Made by a program: the position numbers and the translations under genes
Assembly (NCBI RefSeq): GCF_036226605.1
Contig: NZ_CP109000.1
Span: forward strand, 2,414,501-2,478,500
Source: Streptomyces sp. NBC_00704
GTDB lineage: Bacteria > Actinomycetota > Actinomycetes > Streptomycetales > Streptomycetaceae
Length of the DNA stretch: 64,000 nt
Direction of reading: 5' to 3'
Notes under the pieces: generated by a model
The model's database searches: none
What the model was told of the DNA's origin: nothing
Seen by the model: only the letters and a program-made list of their open reading frames with translations
Shown here: piece after piece, positions 9,108 through 18,098 of the stretch
Layout of the letters: the number at the start of each line of letters is the position of its first letter
Position numbering within the stretch: the first letter of the stretch is position 1

Positions 9108-9587
9108 ATGACTCCCGTACGCCGTGCCCTGCCCGAGGACGCCGCCGAAGTGCTGCGGCTGCGTCAGGTGATGATCGACTCGCTGTCGCCCGCCGACGGG
9201 TCCGGCGGGTCCGTCGACTGGCACGCCGAGTCGCTGCCCACGCTGCGCGGACGGCTGTCCGAGCCGGACGGCGACTTCGCCGCCTTCGTCGTCGACCACC
9301 CCGAGCGGCCGGGGGTCCTGGCCGCGCTGGTCGCCGGGACGGTCGAGTACCGCATCGGGCGCGCCGGCAACCCGCGCGGGACGATCGGCTACGTCTTCTC
9401 CGTCGCCACCGATCCGGACGCGCGCCGCCGGGGGTACGCGCGCGCGGGCATGGACGCGCTGCTGGCCTGGTTCCGGGCGCGGGGCGCGGTCCGGGTGCAG
9501 CTCACCGCGTCCCCGGACGCGGCCCCGCTGTACGCGTCGCTGGGCTTCCGGCCCAAGCCGGACCCCTTGATGGAGCTGCCGCTGTGA
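9108..9587 (+). CDS. GNAT family N-acetyltransferase
   Basis: A 159-residue acyltransferase. Motif A is clear: IGYVFSVATDPDARRRGYARAGMDALLAWF, with the RRRGYA pyrophosphate-binding loop for acetyl-CoA. Motif B follows as VQLTASPDAAPLYASLGFRP. The substrate cannot be predicted. ATG at 9108 is preceded 6 bases upstream by TAGCGT (9096-9101), another likely leaderless start. Confidence 0.9.
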   Translation: MTPVRRALPEDAAEVLRLRQVMIDSLSPADGSGGSVDWHAESLPTLRGRLSEPDGDFAAFVVDHPERPGVLAALVAGTVEYRIGRAGNPRGTIGYVFSVATDPDARRRGYARAGMDALLAWFRARGAVRVQLTASPDAAPLYASLGFRPKPDPLMELPL

Positions 9588-9606
9588 GCCGCATAGGGTC
9601 GTGGGC

Positions 9607-10425
9607 ATGTCGTTGAAGAGTCTCGCGCTGATCGAGAACTGGCCGGTTCCCTCCGCCGCCGCGGGCGTCGTGCGGGCCGACGGCACGGTGGCGGGCGTCC
9701 ACGGCCCCGTCGGCCGGCGTTTCCCGCTGGCCTCGGTCACCAAGCCGCTCACCGCCTACGCGGCCCTCGTCGCGTACGAGGAGGGCGCGGTGGAGCTGAA
9801 CGAGCCCGCGGGGCCGCCCGGTTCCACGGTCCGCCACCTCCTCGCGCACACCTCCGGTCTCGCCTTCGACGAGCACCGCACGACGGCCGCGCCGGGTGAG
9901 CGCCGGCTGTACTCCAACGCCGGGTTCGAGCAGCTGGGCGACCACATCGCGAAGGCGACGGACATCCCGTTCGCGGAGTACCTGCGGCAGGCGGTCCTGG
10001 AGCCGCTGGGGATGACGGCGACGACCCTCGACGGCTCCCCCGCCAAGGACGGCGTCTCCACGGTCGAGGATCTGCTGCGGTTCGCGGCCGAGTTGCAGGC
10101 ACCCGCGCTGCTGGATCCGCGGACGGTGGCGGCGGCCATGTCCGTGCAGTTCCCGGGGACGAAGGGCGTGCTGCCCGGGTACGGGCACCACAACCCCAAC
10201 GACTGGGGACTGGGCTTCGAGATCCGTGACGCCAAGTCCCCGCACTGGACCGGGAGTTCGTCGTCGCCGCGGACGTTCGGCCACTTCGGGCAGTCCGGCA
10301 CGTTCCTGTGGGTGGACCCCGACGCGGGGGCGGCCGCGGTCGCGCTGGCGGACCGGGCGTTCGGCCCGTGGGCGGTCGAGGCCTGGCCGCCGTTCACGGA
10401 CGCGGTGCTGGCGGAGATCCGCTAG
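9607..10425 (+). CDS. Serine hydrolase, beta-lactamase/DD-peptidase fold
   Basis: A 272-residue cytoplasmic protein of the class C beta-lactamase-like family. All three active-site elements are present: SVTK (Ser43 and Lys46), YSN (in RRLYSNAGFEQLG) and HFG (in TFGHFGQSGTF). No signal peptide is visible, so an esterase or peptidase role inside the cell is more likely than peptidoglycan work. ATG at 9607 lies 7 bases after TAGGGT (9594-9599), a possible leaderless promoter; a GTG at 9601 is the alternative. Confidence 0.88.
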   Translation: MSLKSLALIENWPVPSAAAGVVRADGTVAGVHGPVGRRFPLASVTKPLTAYAALVAYEEGAVELNEPAGPPGSTVRHLLAHTSGLAFDEHRTTAAPGERRLYSNAGFEQLGDHIAKATDIPFAEYLRQAVLEPLGMTATTLDGSPAKDGVSTVEDLLRFAAELQAPALLDPRTVAAAMSVQFPGTKGVLPGYGHHNPNDWGLGFEIRDAKSPHWTGSSSSPRTFGHFGQSGTFLWVDPDAGAAAVALADRAFGPWAVEAWPPFTDAVLAEIR

Positions 10426-11243
10426 CCGGCCGGCTCCTCCCGGCTGGCCGACCCCCGGCCGGCCGACTCCTGACCGGCCGGCTCCCGGCCCGCCGACTCC
10501 CGACCGGCCGACTCCCGACCGGCCGGCTCCTGACCGGCCGGCTCCTGACCGGCCGGCTCCTGACCGGCCGGCTCCTGACCGGCCGGCTCCTGACCCGTCA
10601 GTTCCCACAGCAGCAGCTCCGCCGCCGTCGTCCCCACCGCCTCCAGGTCCTTCGCGTCCGTGACGCGGGCCGCGTCCCCGGGCGCCAGTTCCTCGTCGCC
10701 CAGGCGGACCTCGCCGCGGACGACGTGGACGTAGACGAGCGGGGCGTCCGGCACCGCCGTGCGCTCCCCCGCGCCCAGCCGCCGGACGTGCAGCATCGCG
10801 CCCGCCCGCGGGACGGCGTAGGGGGTGGAGTCGGCGATGCCGCGGACGATCTCGTAGGCCGGGTCGCCGCCGGGTTCCGCCGGGGCCAGCCACATCTGGA
10901 CGAAGGTCAGGGGCGCGCCGCCGCCGTTGCGCTCCACGTGCCGTACGCCGCCCGCCGAGCTGAGCCGCTGCACGTCGCCGGGGCGCACACGGGTCTCGTG
11001 ACCGGCCGAGTCGCGGTGGGTCAGCTCGCCCTCGACGACCCAGGTGACGATCTCCGTGTGGCTGTGGGGGTGCTCGTCGAACCCGGCGCCCGGGTAGAGG
11101 CGCTCCTCGTTGCACGCGAGCAGCGGGCCGAAGCGGAGGTTGCCGGGGTCGTAGTGGGGGCCGAAGGAGAACGCGTGCCACGACTCGATGCCGGCGGCCG
11201 GGTCCCCGCCTCGGTAGCGCTCACCTGCGCGCCGTACGTCCAT
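10422..11243 (-). CDS. Pirin-like bicupin protein with repetitive C-terminal tail
   Basis: A 273-residue pirin/YhaK-type protein. The N-terminal cupin has FDEHPHSHTEIVTWVVEGE, with the His and Glu residues that bind metal in pirins, followed by HRDSAGHETRVRPGDVQRLSSAGGVRHVE. The second cupin is shorter. Some pirins are quercetinases; others have no known reaction. The last 58 residues are low-complexity repeats of GQEPA and GRESA, not part of the pirin fold, encoded by 15-bp tandem repeats. Its stop overlaps the end of the serine hydrolase gene, with the two genes convergent. Confidence 0.88.
   Translation of the reverse strand: MDVRRAGERYRGGDPAAGIESWHAFSFGPHYDPGNLRFGPLLACNEERLYPGAGFDEHPHSHTEIVTWVVEGELTHRDSAGHETRVRPGDVQRLSSAGGVRHVERNGGGAPLTFVQMWLAPAEPGGDPAYEIVRGIADSTPYAVPRAGAMLHVRRLGAGERTAVPDAPLVYVHVVRGEVRLGDEELAPGDAARVTDAKDLEAVGTTAAELLLWELTGQEPAGQEPAGQEPAGQEPAGQEPAGRESAGRESAGREPAGQESAGRGSASREEPAG
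10432..10590. repeat. 15-bp coding tandem repeat (CCGGCTCCTGACCGG family)
   Basis: About ten 15-bp units, the rightmost five nearly identical and the left ones degenerate, reading in frame as Gly-Gln-Glu-Pro-Ala or Gly-Arg-Glu-Ser-Ala in the pirin tail. Since the unit is a multiple of three, gain or loss of copies changes only tail length. Confidence 0.85.
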
Positions 11244-11404
11244 CACGGGGTCCACCGTAGACCCGCCGCGCCCTCGCGCGCGGGGCCCCGGCGCGGCGGG
11301 CCGCCCCTCGGACCGGGCGAAGGCCGGGGCACGGGCGGGGCGCGGGCGGGGCGGAGACGACCCACCGGCACGAACACGTGCGGCGATAAGGCAGTCTTGT
11401 CCAT

Positions 11405-12607
11405 GTGCCCGAACCAGAAACGAGTCGCCCCCAGCCCGCGGTCGCCGTCCACTCCCACCCCGCCACGCTGAAGCGGCTGGAGAAGTCCTCCGGAAGTCTC
11501 GCCGCCCAGGCCATCGCGCGGATGGACGAGACACTGCCCTGGTACCGGGCGATGCCCCCGGAGAACCGTTCCTGGATCGGACTGGTCGCCCAGGCGGGCA
11601 TCGCCGCCTTCACCGAGTGGTTCCGGCGCCCCGACGCCCCCCAGGCGATCTCCACCGACGTGTTCGGCACGGCGCCGCGCGAGCTGACCCGGGCGATCAC
11701 GCTGCGGCAGACCGTCGAGATGGTGCGGACCACGATCGAGGTCATGGAGTCCGCGATCGACGAGGTCGCGGCCCCCGGCGACGAGAACGTGCTGCGCGAG
11801 GCGCTCCTCGTGTACGCACGGGAGATCGCCTTCGCCACCGCCCAGGTGTACGCGCAGGCCGCCGAGGCACGCGGCGCCTGGGACGCGCGGCTGGAGTCGC
11901 TCGTGGTGAACGCCGTGCTGAGCGGCGAGGCGGACGAGGGGGCCGTGAGCCGGGCCGCCGCGCTCGGCTGGAACGCGCCGGAACATGTGTGCGTCGTCCT
12001 GGGCACCGCCCCGGACGGCGACTCGGAGCTGACCGTGGAGGCCATCCGGCGGGCCTCGCGGCATTCCAAGCTCCAGGTGCTGACCGGAGTGCTCGGCACC
12101 CGGCTGGTGGTGATCGCCGGCGGCAGCGACAACCCGCTCGCCGTCGCGAAGTCGCTGATCGGGCCGTTCGCCGCGGGACCCGTCGTGGCCGGACCCGTCG
12201 TCCCCGACCTGCTGGCCGCGACCCGGTCCGCACAGGCCGCCGCGGCCGGTCTGAAGGCCTGTTCCGCCTGGCAGGACGCTCCGCGGCCGGTGCTGGCGGA
12301 CGATCTGCTGCCGGAGCGCGCCATCGCCGGTGATCCCGGTGCGCGCGAGCAGTTGGTGGAGGAGATCTACAGACCGCTGGAGGAGGCCGGGTCCGCGCTC
12401 CTGGAGACGCTCTCGGTCTATCTCGAACAGGCGTCCAGTCTCGAAGGGGCCGCCCGGATGCTCTTCGTCCACCCGAACACCGTGCGCTACCGGCTCCGAC
12501 GTGTGACTGACGTCACCGGCTGGTCGCCGTCGGATGTACGCTCCGCGTTCACGCTCCGGATCGCGCTGATCCTGGGGCGTCTGGCCGACGGAGATCCTCA
12601 GACCTAG
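11405..12607 (+). CDS. fasR: PucR-type transcriptional regulator of fatty acid synthesis
   Basis: A 400-residue regulator just upstream of fabD on the same strand. The C-terminus is the PucR helix-turn-helix (GAARMLFVHPNTVRYRLRRVTDVTGW). The middle is a GGDEF-like, CdaR-type module and the N-terminus a helical RsbRD-like domain. In S. coelicolor the orthologue at this position (FasR) activates the fabD-fabH-acpP-fabF operon. GTG at 11405 is the start; a GTG or ATG further inside would cut the N-terminal domain. Position and domain order together make this identification strong. Confidence 0.93.
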   Translation: MPEPETSRPQPAVAVHSHPATLKRLEKSSGSLAAQAIARMDETLPWYRAMPPENRSWIGLVAQAGIAAFTEWFRRPDAPQAISTDVFGTAPRELTRAITLRQTVEMVRTTIEVMESAIDEVAAPGDENVLREALLVYAREIAFATAQVYAQAAEARGAWDARLESLVVNAVLSGEADEGAVSRAAALGWNAPEHVCVVLGTAPDGDSELTVEAIRRASRHSKLQVLTGVLGTRLVVIAGGSDNPLAVAKSLIGPFAAGPVVAGPVVPDLLAATRSAQAAAAGLKACSAWQDAPRPVLADDLLPERAIAGDPGAREQLVEEIYRPLEEAGSALLETLSVYLEQASSLEGAARMLFVHPNTVRYRLRRVTDVTGWSPSDVRSAFTLRIALILGRLADGDPQT

Positions 12608-12609
12608 CC

Positions 12610-12635
12610 TTTTGTCGGGGGTCCACAAAACCCCC
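12610..12635. promoter_or_regulatory. Overlapping inverted repeats between fasR and fabD
   Basis: TTTTGT (12610-12615) pairs with ACAAAA (12625-12630), and GGGGGT (12617-12622) pairs with ACCCCC (12630-12635), so two interleaved dyads sit 62-87 bases before fabD. FasR is known to bind upstream of fabD, and this is the only symmetric element in the short gap. It could instead be a weak fasR terminator. Confidence 0.45.
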
Positions 12636-12696
12636 TGCCGTTCTTCGTCCCTGTCCCCACGGGCGGCTTCGGCCGTCCCCAAGAGAGAGTGTGAGA

Positions 12697-13614
12697 GTGC
12701 TCGTACTCGTCGCTCCCGGCCAGGGCGCCCAGACGCCCGGCTTCCTGACCCCCTGGCTCGAACTGCCCGGCGCCGCCGCCCGCGTCGCCGCGTGGTCCGA
12801 CGCCATCGGCCTGGACCTCGCCCACTACGGCACACAGGCCGACGCGGACGAGATCCGTGACACCGCGGTGGCCCAGCCGCTGCTGGTCGCCGCCGGCATC
12901 CTGTCCGCCACGGCGCTCGGCGACGCGTCGCCGGCCGCGGTCGCGGGCCACAGCGTCGGCGAGTTCACCGCCGCCGCGCTGGCCGGCGTCCTCGACGACA
13001 CCGTCGCGCTGGGCCTCGTGCGCAAGCGCGGCCTGGCCATGGCCGACGCCGCCGCGGTCACCGAGACCGGCATGTCCGCGCTGCTCGGCGGGGACCCCGA
13101 GGTCTCCGTCGCGCACCTGGAGAAGCTGGGGCTCACCGCGGCCAACATCAACGGCGCGGGCCAGATCGTCGCCGCGGGCACGCTGGAGCAGCTCGCCGCG
13201 CTGGCCGAGGACAAGCCCGAGGGCGTCCGCAAGGTCGTCCCGCTGAAGGTGGCCGGCGCCTTCCACACCCGGCACATGGCGCCCGCCGTCGAGACCCTGG
13301 CCAAGGCGGCCGCGGAGCTCACCCCGGCCGACCCCACGGTCCGCTACGTCTCCAACAAGGACGGGCAGGCCGTGGCGACCGGGGCCGAGATCCTGGACCG
13401 GCTGGTCGGCCAGGTCGCCAACCCGGTCCGCTGGGACCTGTGCATGGAGACCTTCAAGGAGCTGGGCGTGACCGCGCTCGTCGAGGTCTCCCCCGGCGGC
13501 ACCCTGGTCGGCCTCGCCAAGCGCGCCCTGCCCGGCGTGAAGACGCTGGCGCTGAAGACCCCCGACGACCTCGACGCCGCTCGCGAGCTCATCGCCGAGC
13601 ACGGCGTCGCCTGA
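12697..13614 (+). CDS. fabD: Malonyl-CoA:ACP malonyltransferase
   Basis: A 305-residue enzyme that moves malonyl groups from CoA to the acyl carrier protein and feeds both fatty-acid and polyketide synthesis. The nucleophile elbow is AGHSVGEF with Ser86, the malonate-binding Arg is Arg111 (RKRGLAM), and the catalytic His is His190 (GAFHTRHM). Oxyanion residues lie in APGQGAQ near the N-terminus. GTG at 12697 is preferred over 12691 because GAGAGAG upstream is then correctly spaced and homologues begin MLVLVAPGQGAQ. It is the first gene of the fab operon. Confidence 0.96.
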   Translation: MLVLVAPGQGAQTPGFLTPWLELPGAAARVAAWSDAIGLDLAHYGTQADADEIRDTAVAQPLLVAAGILSATALGDASPAAVAGHSVGEFTAAALAGVLDDTVALGLVRKRGLAMADAAAVTETGMSALLGGDPEVSVAHLEKLGLTAANINGAGQIVAAGTLEQLAALAEDKPEGVRKVVPLKVAGAFHTRHMAPAVETLAKAAAELTPADPTVRYVSNKDGQAVATGAEILDRLVGQVANPVRWDLCMETFKELGVTALVEVSPGGTLVGLAKRALPGVKTLALKTPDDLDAARELIAEHGVA

Positions 13615-13623
13615 GGAGCCCTG

Positions 13624-14622
13624 ATGGCGAAGATCAAGCCCAGCAAGGGCTCCCCGTACGCGCGCATCCTCGGCGTCGGCGGCTACCGGCCCGTCCGGGT
13701 CGTGCCCAACGAGGTCATCCTGGAGACGATCGACTCGTCCGACGAGTGGATCCGCTCCCGCTCCGGCATCGAGACCCGGCACTGGGCGAACGACGAGGAG
13801 ACCGTCGCCGCCATGTCGATCGAGGCGTCCGGCAAGGCGATCGCCGACGCCGGGATCTCCGCCGCGCAGATCGGCGCGGTGGTCGTGTCGACCGTCTCGC
13901 ACTTCAAGCAGACTCCGGCCGTGGCCACCGAGATCGCCGACAAGCTCGGCACGGACAAGGCGGCCGCGTTCGACATCTCGGCCGGCTGCGCGGGCTTCGG
14001 CTACGGCCTGACCCTCGCCAAGGGCATGGTGGTCGAGGGTTCGGCCGAGTACGTGCTCGTCATCGGCGTCGAGCGGCTGTCCGACCTGACCGACCTGGAG
14101 GACCGTGCCACGGCCTTCCTGTTCGGCGACGGCGCGGGCGCGGTCGTCGTCGGCCCCTCGGAGGAGCCGGCGATCGGCCCGACGGTCTGGGGCTCCGAGG
14201 GCGACAAGTCGGAGACCATCAAGCAGACCGTGCCGTGGACGGAGTACGACAGCTCCACGGGCAAGTTCCCCGCGATCACGCAGGAGGGCCAGGCGGTCTT
14301 CCGCTGGGCCGTGTTCGAGATGGCGAAGGTCGCCAAGGAGGCGCTGGACGCCGCCGGCGTCAGCGCCGACGAACTCGACGTCTTCATCCCGCACCAGGCC
14401 AACGAGCGCATCATCGACTCGATGGTGAAGACCCTCAAGCTGCCGCAGTCCGTCACGGTCGCCCGTGACGTGCGCACCACCGGCAACACCTCGGCCGCCT
14501 CGATCCCGCTCGCGATGGAGCGGCTTCTGGCGACCGGCCAGGCGAAGAGCGGCGACACCGCGCTCGTCATCGGATTCGGGGCGGGTCTCGTGTACGCCGC
14601 CACTGTCGTTACCCTCCCCTAG
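13624..14622 (+). CDS. fabH: 3-oxoacyl-ACP synthase III
   Basis: A 332-residue condensing enzyme that joins acyl-CoA primers with malonyl-ACP to start fatty-acid chains. The thiolase-fold triad is complete: Cys122 (ISAGCAGFGYG), His257 (FIPHQANERI) and Asn288 (TTGNTSAAS). In streptomycetes the primers are mostly branched acyl-CoAs, which gives iso and anteiso lipids. It starts 9 bp after fabD with GAGG upstream of the ATG. Confidence 0.97.
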   Translation: MAKIKPSKGSPYARILGVGGYRPVRVVPNEVILETIDSSDEWIRSRSGIETRHWANDEETVAAMSIEASGKAIADAGISAAQIGAVVVSTVSHFKQTPAVATEIADKLGTDKAAAFDISAGCAGFGYGLTLAKGMVVEGSAEYVLVIGVERLSDLTDLEDRATAFLFGDGAGAVVVGPSEEPAIGPTVWGSEGDKSETIKQTVPWTEYDSSTGKFPAITQEGQAVFRWAVFEMAKVAKEALDAAGVSADELDVFIPHQANERIIDSMVKTLKLPQSVTVARDVRTTGNTSAASIPLAMERLLATGQAKSGDTALVIGFGAGLVYAATVVTLP

Positions 14623-14702
14623 GCACTCCGTGCCGGATCAATCGGTCCGGTGCGGGAAACACCCACTGCCACACCTGTGGATATCTACGAAGGAGCGCCA
14701 AC

Positions 14703-14951
14703 ATGGCCGCCACTCAGGAAGAGATCGTCGCCGGTCTCGCCGACATCGTGAACGAGATCGCCGGCATCCCGGTTGAGGACGTCCAGCTGGACAAGTCCTT
14801 CACCGACGACCTGGACGTCGACTCGCTGTCCATGGTCGAGGTCGTCGTCGCCGCCGAAGAGCGCTTCGACGTCAAGATCCCGGACGAGGACGTCAAGAAC
14901 CTAAAGACGGTCGGCGACGCGACCGACTACATCCTCAAGAACCAGGGCTGA
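14703..14951 (+). CDS. acpP: Acyl carrier protein
   Basis: An 82-residue acidic four-helix carrier. Ser41 in DVDSLSMVEV is the phosphopantetheine attachment site. GAAGGAG lies 8 bases before the ATG. The 80-bp gap to fabH is the largest in the operon, which may allow an extra promoter or processing to raise ACP levels. Confidence 0.98.
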   Translation: MAATQEEIVAGLADIVNEIAGIPVEDVQLDKSFTDDLDVDSLSMVEVVVAAEERFDVKIPDEDVKNLKTVGDATDYILKNQG

Positions 14952-15033
14952 CCCACCCCGGTCCCCTGGACCGGACTGCCCCGCCACCCGGCGGTGGCGC
15001 CGCTGAATCCTCGTAACGTTGGAGAAAGAATCC

Positions 15034-16314
15034 GTGATCCCGACCAATCGCACCGTGGTCGTCACCGGTATCGGCGCAACCACACCGCTGGGTGGCGACG
15101 CAGCCTCTACCTGGGAGGGTCTCGTCGCCGGCAAGTCCGGTGTCAGGGCCCTGGAGGAGGGGTGGGCGGCCGACCAGGCCGTCCGCATCGCGGCCCGTGT
15201 CGCCGTGGAGCCTCTTGAGGTCATCCCGCGGCCGCAGGCCCGCAAGCTGGACCGTTCCGCGCAGTTCGCGCTGATCGCGGCCCAGGAGGCCTGGAAGGAC
15301 GCCGGCTTCTCCGGCAAGGCCGGCGAGGAGGGCAGCGAGGGCGACGTCGAGGCCGACCGCCTGGGCGCCGTCATCGCCTCCGGCATCGGCGGCGTCACCA
15401 CCCTCCTCGACCAGTACGACGTCCTCAAGGACAAGGGCGTGCGCCGGGTCTCCCCGCACACCGTCCCCATGCTGATGCCCAACAGCCCCTCCGCCAACGT
15501 CGGCCTGCTGGTCGGCGCCCGCGCGGGCGTGCACACGCCGGTCTCGGCGTGCGCGTCGGGCGCGGAGGCCATCGGCTACGCCATCGAGATGATCCGCACC
15601 GGCCGCGCCGACGTCGTCGTCGCCGGCGGCACCGAGGCGGCGATCCACCCGCTGCCCATCGCCGCGTTCGGCAACATGATGGCGATGTCCAAGAACAACG
15701 AGAACCCGCAGGGCGCCTCGCGTCCCTACGACACGGCCCGCGACGGCTTCGTCATGGGCGAGGGCGCCGGCGTCATCGTCCTGGAGTCCGCCGAGCACGC
15801 GGCCGCGCGCGGGGCCCGCGTGTACGCCGAGGCCGTCGGCCAGGGCATCTCGGCCGACGCCCACGACATCGTGCAGCCGGAGCCGGAGGGCCGCGGCATC
15901 TCGCACGCCCTGCAGAACCTGCTGGACAACACCGACCTGGACCCGGCGGAGATCGTGCACGTCAACGCGCACGCCACCTCGACGCCGGCCGGCGACGTCG
16001 CGGAACTGAAGGCGCTGCGCAAGGTCTTCGGCGACGACGCCGATCACATGGCGGTCTCGGCGACGAAGTCGATGACCGGTCATCTGCTGGGCGGCGCGGG
16101 CGGCGTCGAGTCCGTCGCGACGATCCTCGCGCTGTACCACCGGGTCGCTCCGCCGACCATCAACGTCGAGAACATCGACCCCGAGGCCGAGGCGAACGCG
16201 GACGTCGTCCGCGGCGAGGCGCGCAAGCTGCCCGTCGAGGGCCGTATCGCCGCGCTGAACGACTCGTTCGGGTTCGGCGGGCACAACGTCGTCCTGGCGT
16301 TCCGCTCGGTCTGA
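15034..16314 (+). CDS. fabF: 3-oxoacyl-ACP synthase II
   Basis: A 426-residue elongating condensing enzyme. The Cys-His-His triad is Cys173 (SACASGAEAIGY), His313 (NAHATSTPAGD) and His350 (KSMTGHLLGGAGG), with Lys345 nearby. GTG at 15034 is chosen because GGAG stands 9 bases upstream and homologues begin PTNRTVVVTGIG; the upstream TTG at 15019 is an open-frame artefact. It is the last gene of the FAS II operon. Confidence 0.97.
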   Translation: MIPTNRTVVVTGIGATTPLGGDAASTWEGLVAGKSGVRALEEGWAADQAVRIAARVAVEPLEVIPRPQARKLDRSAQFALIAAQEAWKDAGFSGKAGEEGSEGDVEADRLGAVIASGIGGVTTLLDQYDVLKDKGVRRVSPHTVPMLMPNSPSANVGLLVGARAGVHTPVSACASGAEAIGYAIEMIRTGRADVVVAGGTEAAIHPLPIAAFGNMMAMSKNNENPQGASRPYDTARDGFVMGEGAGVIVLESAEHAAARGARVYAEAVGQGISADAHDIVQPEPEGRGISHALQNLLDNTDLDPAEIVHVNAHATSTPAGDVAELKALRKVFGDDADHMAVSATKSMTGHLLGGAGGVESVATILALYHRVAPPTINVENIDPEAEANADVVRGEARKLPVEGRIAALNDSFGFGGHNVVLAFRSV

Positions 16315-16346
16315 GACGCGGCCGTACGCCGTCGCGTGAACGCCTG

Positions 16347-16378
16347 AAGGGCCCCGCCTCGTGGGAGGCGGGGCCCTT
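16347..16378. terminator. Terminator of the fab operon
   Basis: A perfect 14-bp stem (16347-16360 with 16365-16378) and a 4-base GTGG loop, 32 bases after the fabF stop. The convergent DUF3145 gene ends at 16420, so it probably works in both directions. Confidence 0.88.
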
Positions 16379-16419
16379 CGGGCTCTGCGCGGTCCGCGTG
16401 GTCGCGCCCGGCGCGGTCC

Positions 16420-16914
16420 TCAGACCACCTGGTGCAGCCAGCGCACCGGGGCGCCCTCGCCAGCGTGGCGGAAGGGCTCCAGTTCGTCGTCCCACGGCTT
16501 GCCGAGGAGCTTGCAGAGTTCGCCCTCCAGCTCCGTCTCGCCGCGCCCGCTGCGCAGCAGTGCGGCCCGCAGACGGTCCTCGGGGATGAGGATGTCTCCG
16601 TGGATTCCGGTGACGGCGTGGTAGATGCCGAGGTCGGGGGTGCAGCTGTAGCGCTCGCCCTCGGCGGTGGCGCACGGCTCGGCGGTGACCTCGAAGCGCA
16701 GCATCTGCCAGCCTCTCAGCGCCGACGCCAGCTTGGACGCGGTGCCGGCCTCGCCCTTCCAGGAGAACTCCGAGCGCCAGGTGCCGGGCGCGGCGGGCTG
16801 CCGGATCCAGTCGAGGTTGACGCGCGTGCCGAGCACCCCGGCGACGGCCCACTCGACGTGCGGGCACAGCGCGCGCGGCGCGGAGTGCACGTACAGAACT
16901 CCACGTGTCGTCAC
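16420..16914 (-). CDS. DUF3145 family protein
   Basis: A 164-residue protein conserved in actinobacteria next to the fab cluster. It begins MTTRGVLYVHSAPRALCPHVEWA and has no membrane segment or known catalytic motif. GTG at 16914 is chosen because GGAGG lies 5 bases upstream and the conserved region starts there. The function is unknown; its constant position beside fabF suggests a link to lipid synthesis, but this is only context. Confidence 0.88.
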   Translation of the reverse strand: MTTRGVLYVHSAPRALCPHVEWAVAGVLGTRVNLDWIRQPAAPGTWRSEFSWKGEAGTASKLASALRGWQMLRFEVTAEPCATAEGERYSCTPDLGIYHAVTGIHGDILIPEDRLRAALLRSGRGETELEGELCKLLGKPWDDELEPFRHAGEGAPVRWLHQVV

Positions 16915-17180
16915 CGGGACCTCCGGGCAGAGCGGGACAGTCTTGCTGGCTGGCAACGGCGGCGGTGGCAGGCAGCCGCGTTGAGGGCGAGGCTACCGTG
17001 CGGCGGCGCAAGGAGTGTGACGTACCGTCTGTCCTGGTGCCCTGAAAGCTCCGCCTTTCACCCGGCAGGACGCCTGTACGGGTGGGAAGCGTTCCATCTT
17101 GCGGGTGTGATCCGCCCGGGAACTCCCGTGCGTTGTCCTAGGGGGGAGCGTTGTTCGAAGAGCGAGGGGAACACCAGCGG

Positions 17181-18083
17181 ATGCGGAAGCGAAACCGGCA
17201 CGCGCGGGCCGTGCTCGCGGGCACGACGGCGGCCGTCCTGGGCCTGGCGGGCTGTGACGCCCTGGGCGGCGGTGACGGTTCGGGGCCGTCGGGTGCGCGG
17301 GCCCGCCACGCGAAGCCCTCCGCGTCGCCGGCCCCGCTGTGGGACTCCAGCCCGTCGTCGGTGGCGGCGGTGGGCGACTCCATCACGCGCGGCTTCGACG
17401 CCTGTACGGTGCTCGCGGACTGTCCGCAGGTGTCCTGGGCGACCGGCGACAGCGCCGACGTGAAGAGTCTCGCGGTGCGGCTGCTGGGCCCCGCGAAGGC
17501 GGCCACGCACAGCTGGAACCACGCGGCGACCGGGGCGCGGATGGCCGACGTGCCGGCCCAGATGGCCCAGGCGGTGCTGCACAAGCCGCAGTTGGTGACG
17601 GTGATGGCGGGCGCGAACGACGCGTGCCGCGCGTCCACGGCGGCGATGACGCCGGTGTCCGACTTCCGCGCGCAGTTCACGGACGCGCTGCGCACGCTGC
17701 GCCGGGCGCTGCCGGGGACGCAGGTGTACGTGTCGAGCGTGCCGAACCTGAAACGGCTGTGGTCGCAGGGGCGGACGAACGCGCTGGGCAAGCAGATCTG
17801 GAAGCTGGGCATCTGCCCGTCCATGCTGGGCGACGCGGACGCGCTGGACGCGGCGGCGACCCTGCGGCGGGACACCGTGCAGAAGCGGGTGGAGGCCTAC
17901 AACACGGTGCTGAAGGAGGTCTGCGCGAAGGACGCGCGGTGCCGCTTCGACGGCGGCGCGGTGTACGACTTCCGGTTCGGCACCGACCAGCTGAGCCACT
18001 GGGACTGGTTCCATCCCAGCAAGGACGGCCAGGCGCGCCTCGCTGAGCTGGCCTATCGGGGAGTCACCGGGAAGACCTCGTGA
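17181..18083 (+). CDS. SGNH/GDSL hydrolase lipoprotein
   Basis: A 300-residue secreted esterase or lipase. The signal peptide ends in a lipobox LAGC with Cys25, so the mature protein is lipid-anchored outside the cell. The SGNH blocks are intact: VGDSITRGF (nucleophile Ser), Gly in AATGARM, Asn in AGANDACR, and DWFHPS with the catalytic Asp and His near the end. ATG at 17181 gives a normal-length signal peptide; a TTG at 17151 would add ten residues. It lies 15 bp before galM on the same strand. Confidence 0.88.
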   Translation: MRKRNRHARAVLAGTTAAVLGLAGCDALGGGDGSGPSGARARHAKPSASPAPLWDSSPSSVAAVGDSITRGFDACTVLADCPQVSWATGDSADVKSLAVRLLGPAKAATHSWNHAATGARMADVPAQMAQAVLHKPQLVTVMAGANDACRASTAAMTPVSDFRAQFTDALRTLRRALPGTQVYVSSVPNLKRLWSQGRTNALGKQIWKLGICPSMLGDADALDAAATLRRDTVQKRVEAYNTVLKEVCAKDARCRFDGGAVYDFRFGTDQLSHWDWFHPSKDGQARLAELAYRGVTGKTS

Positions 18084-18098
18084 CCTAAAGTTCCGCCC

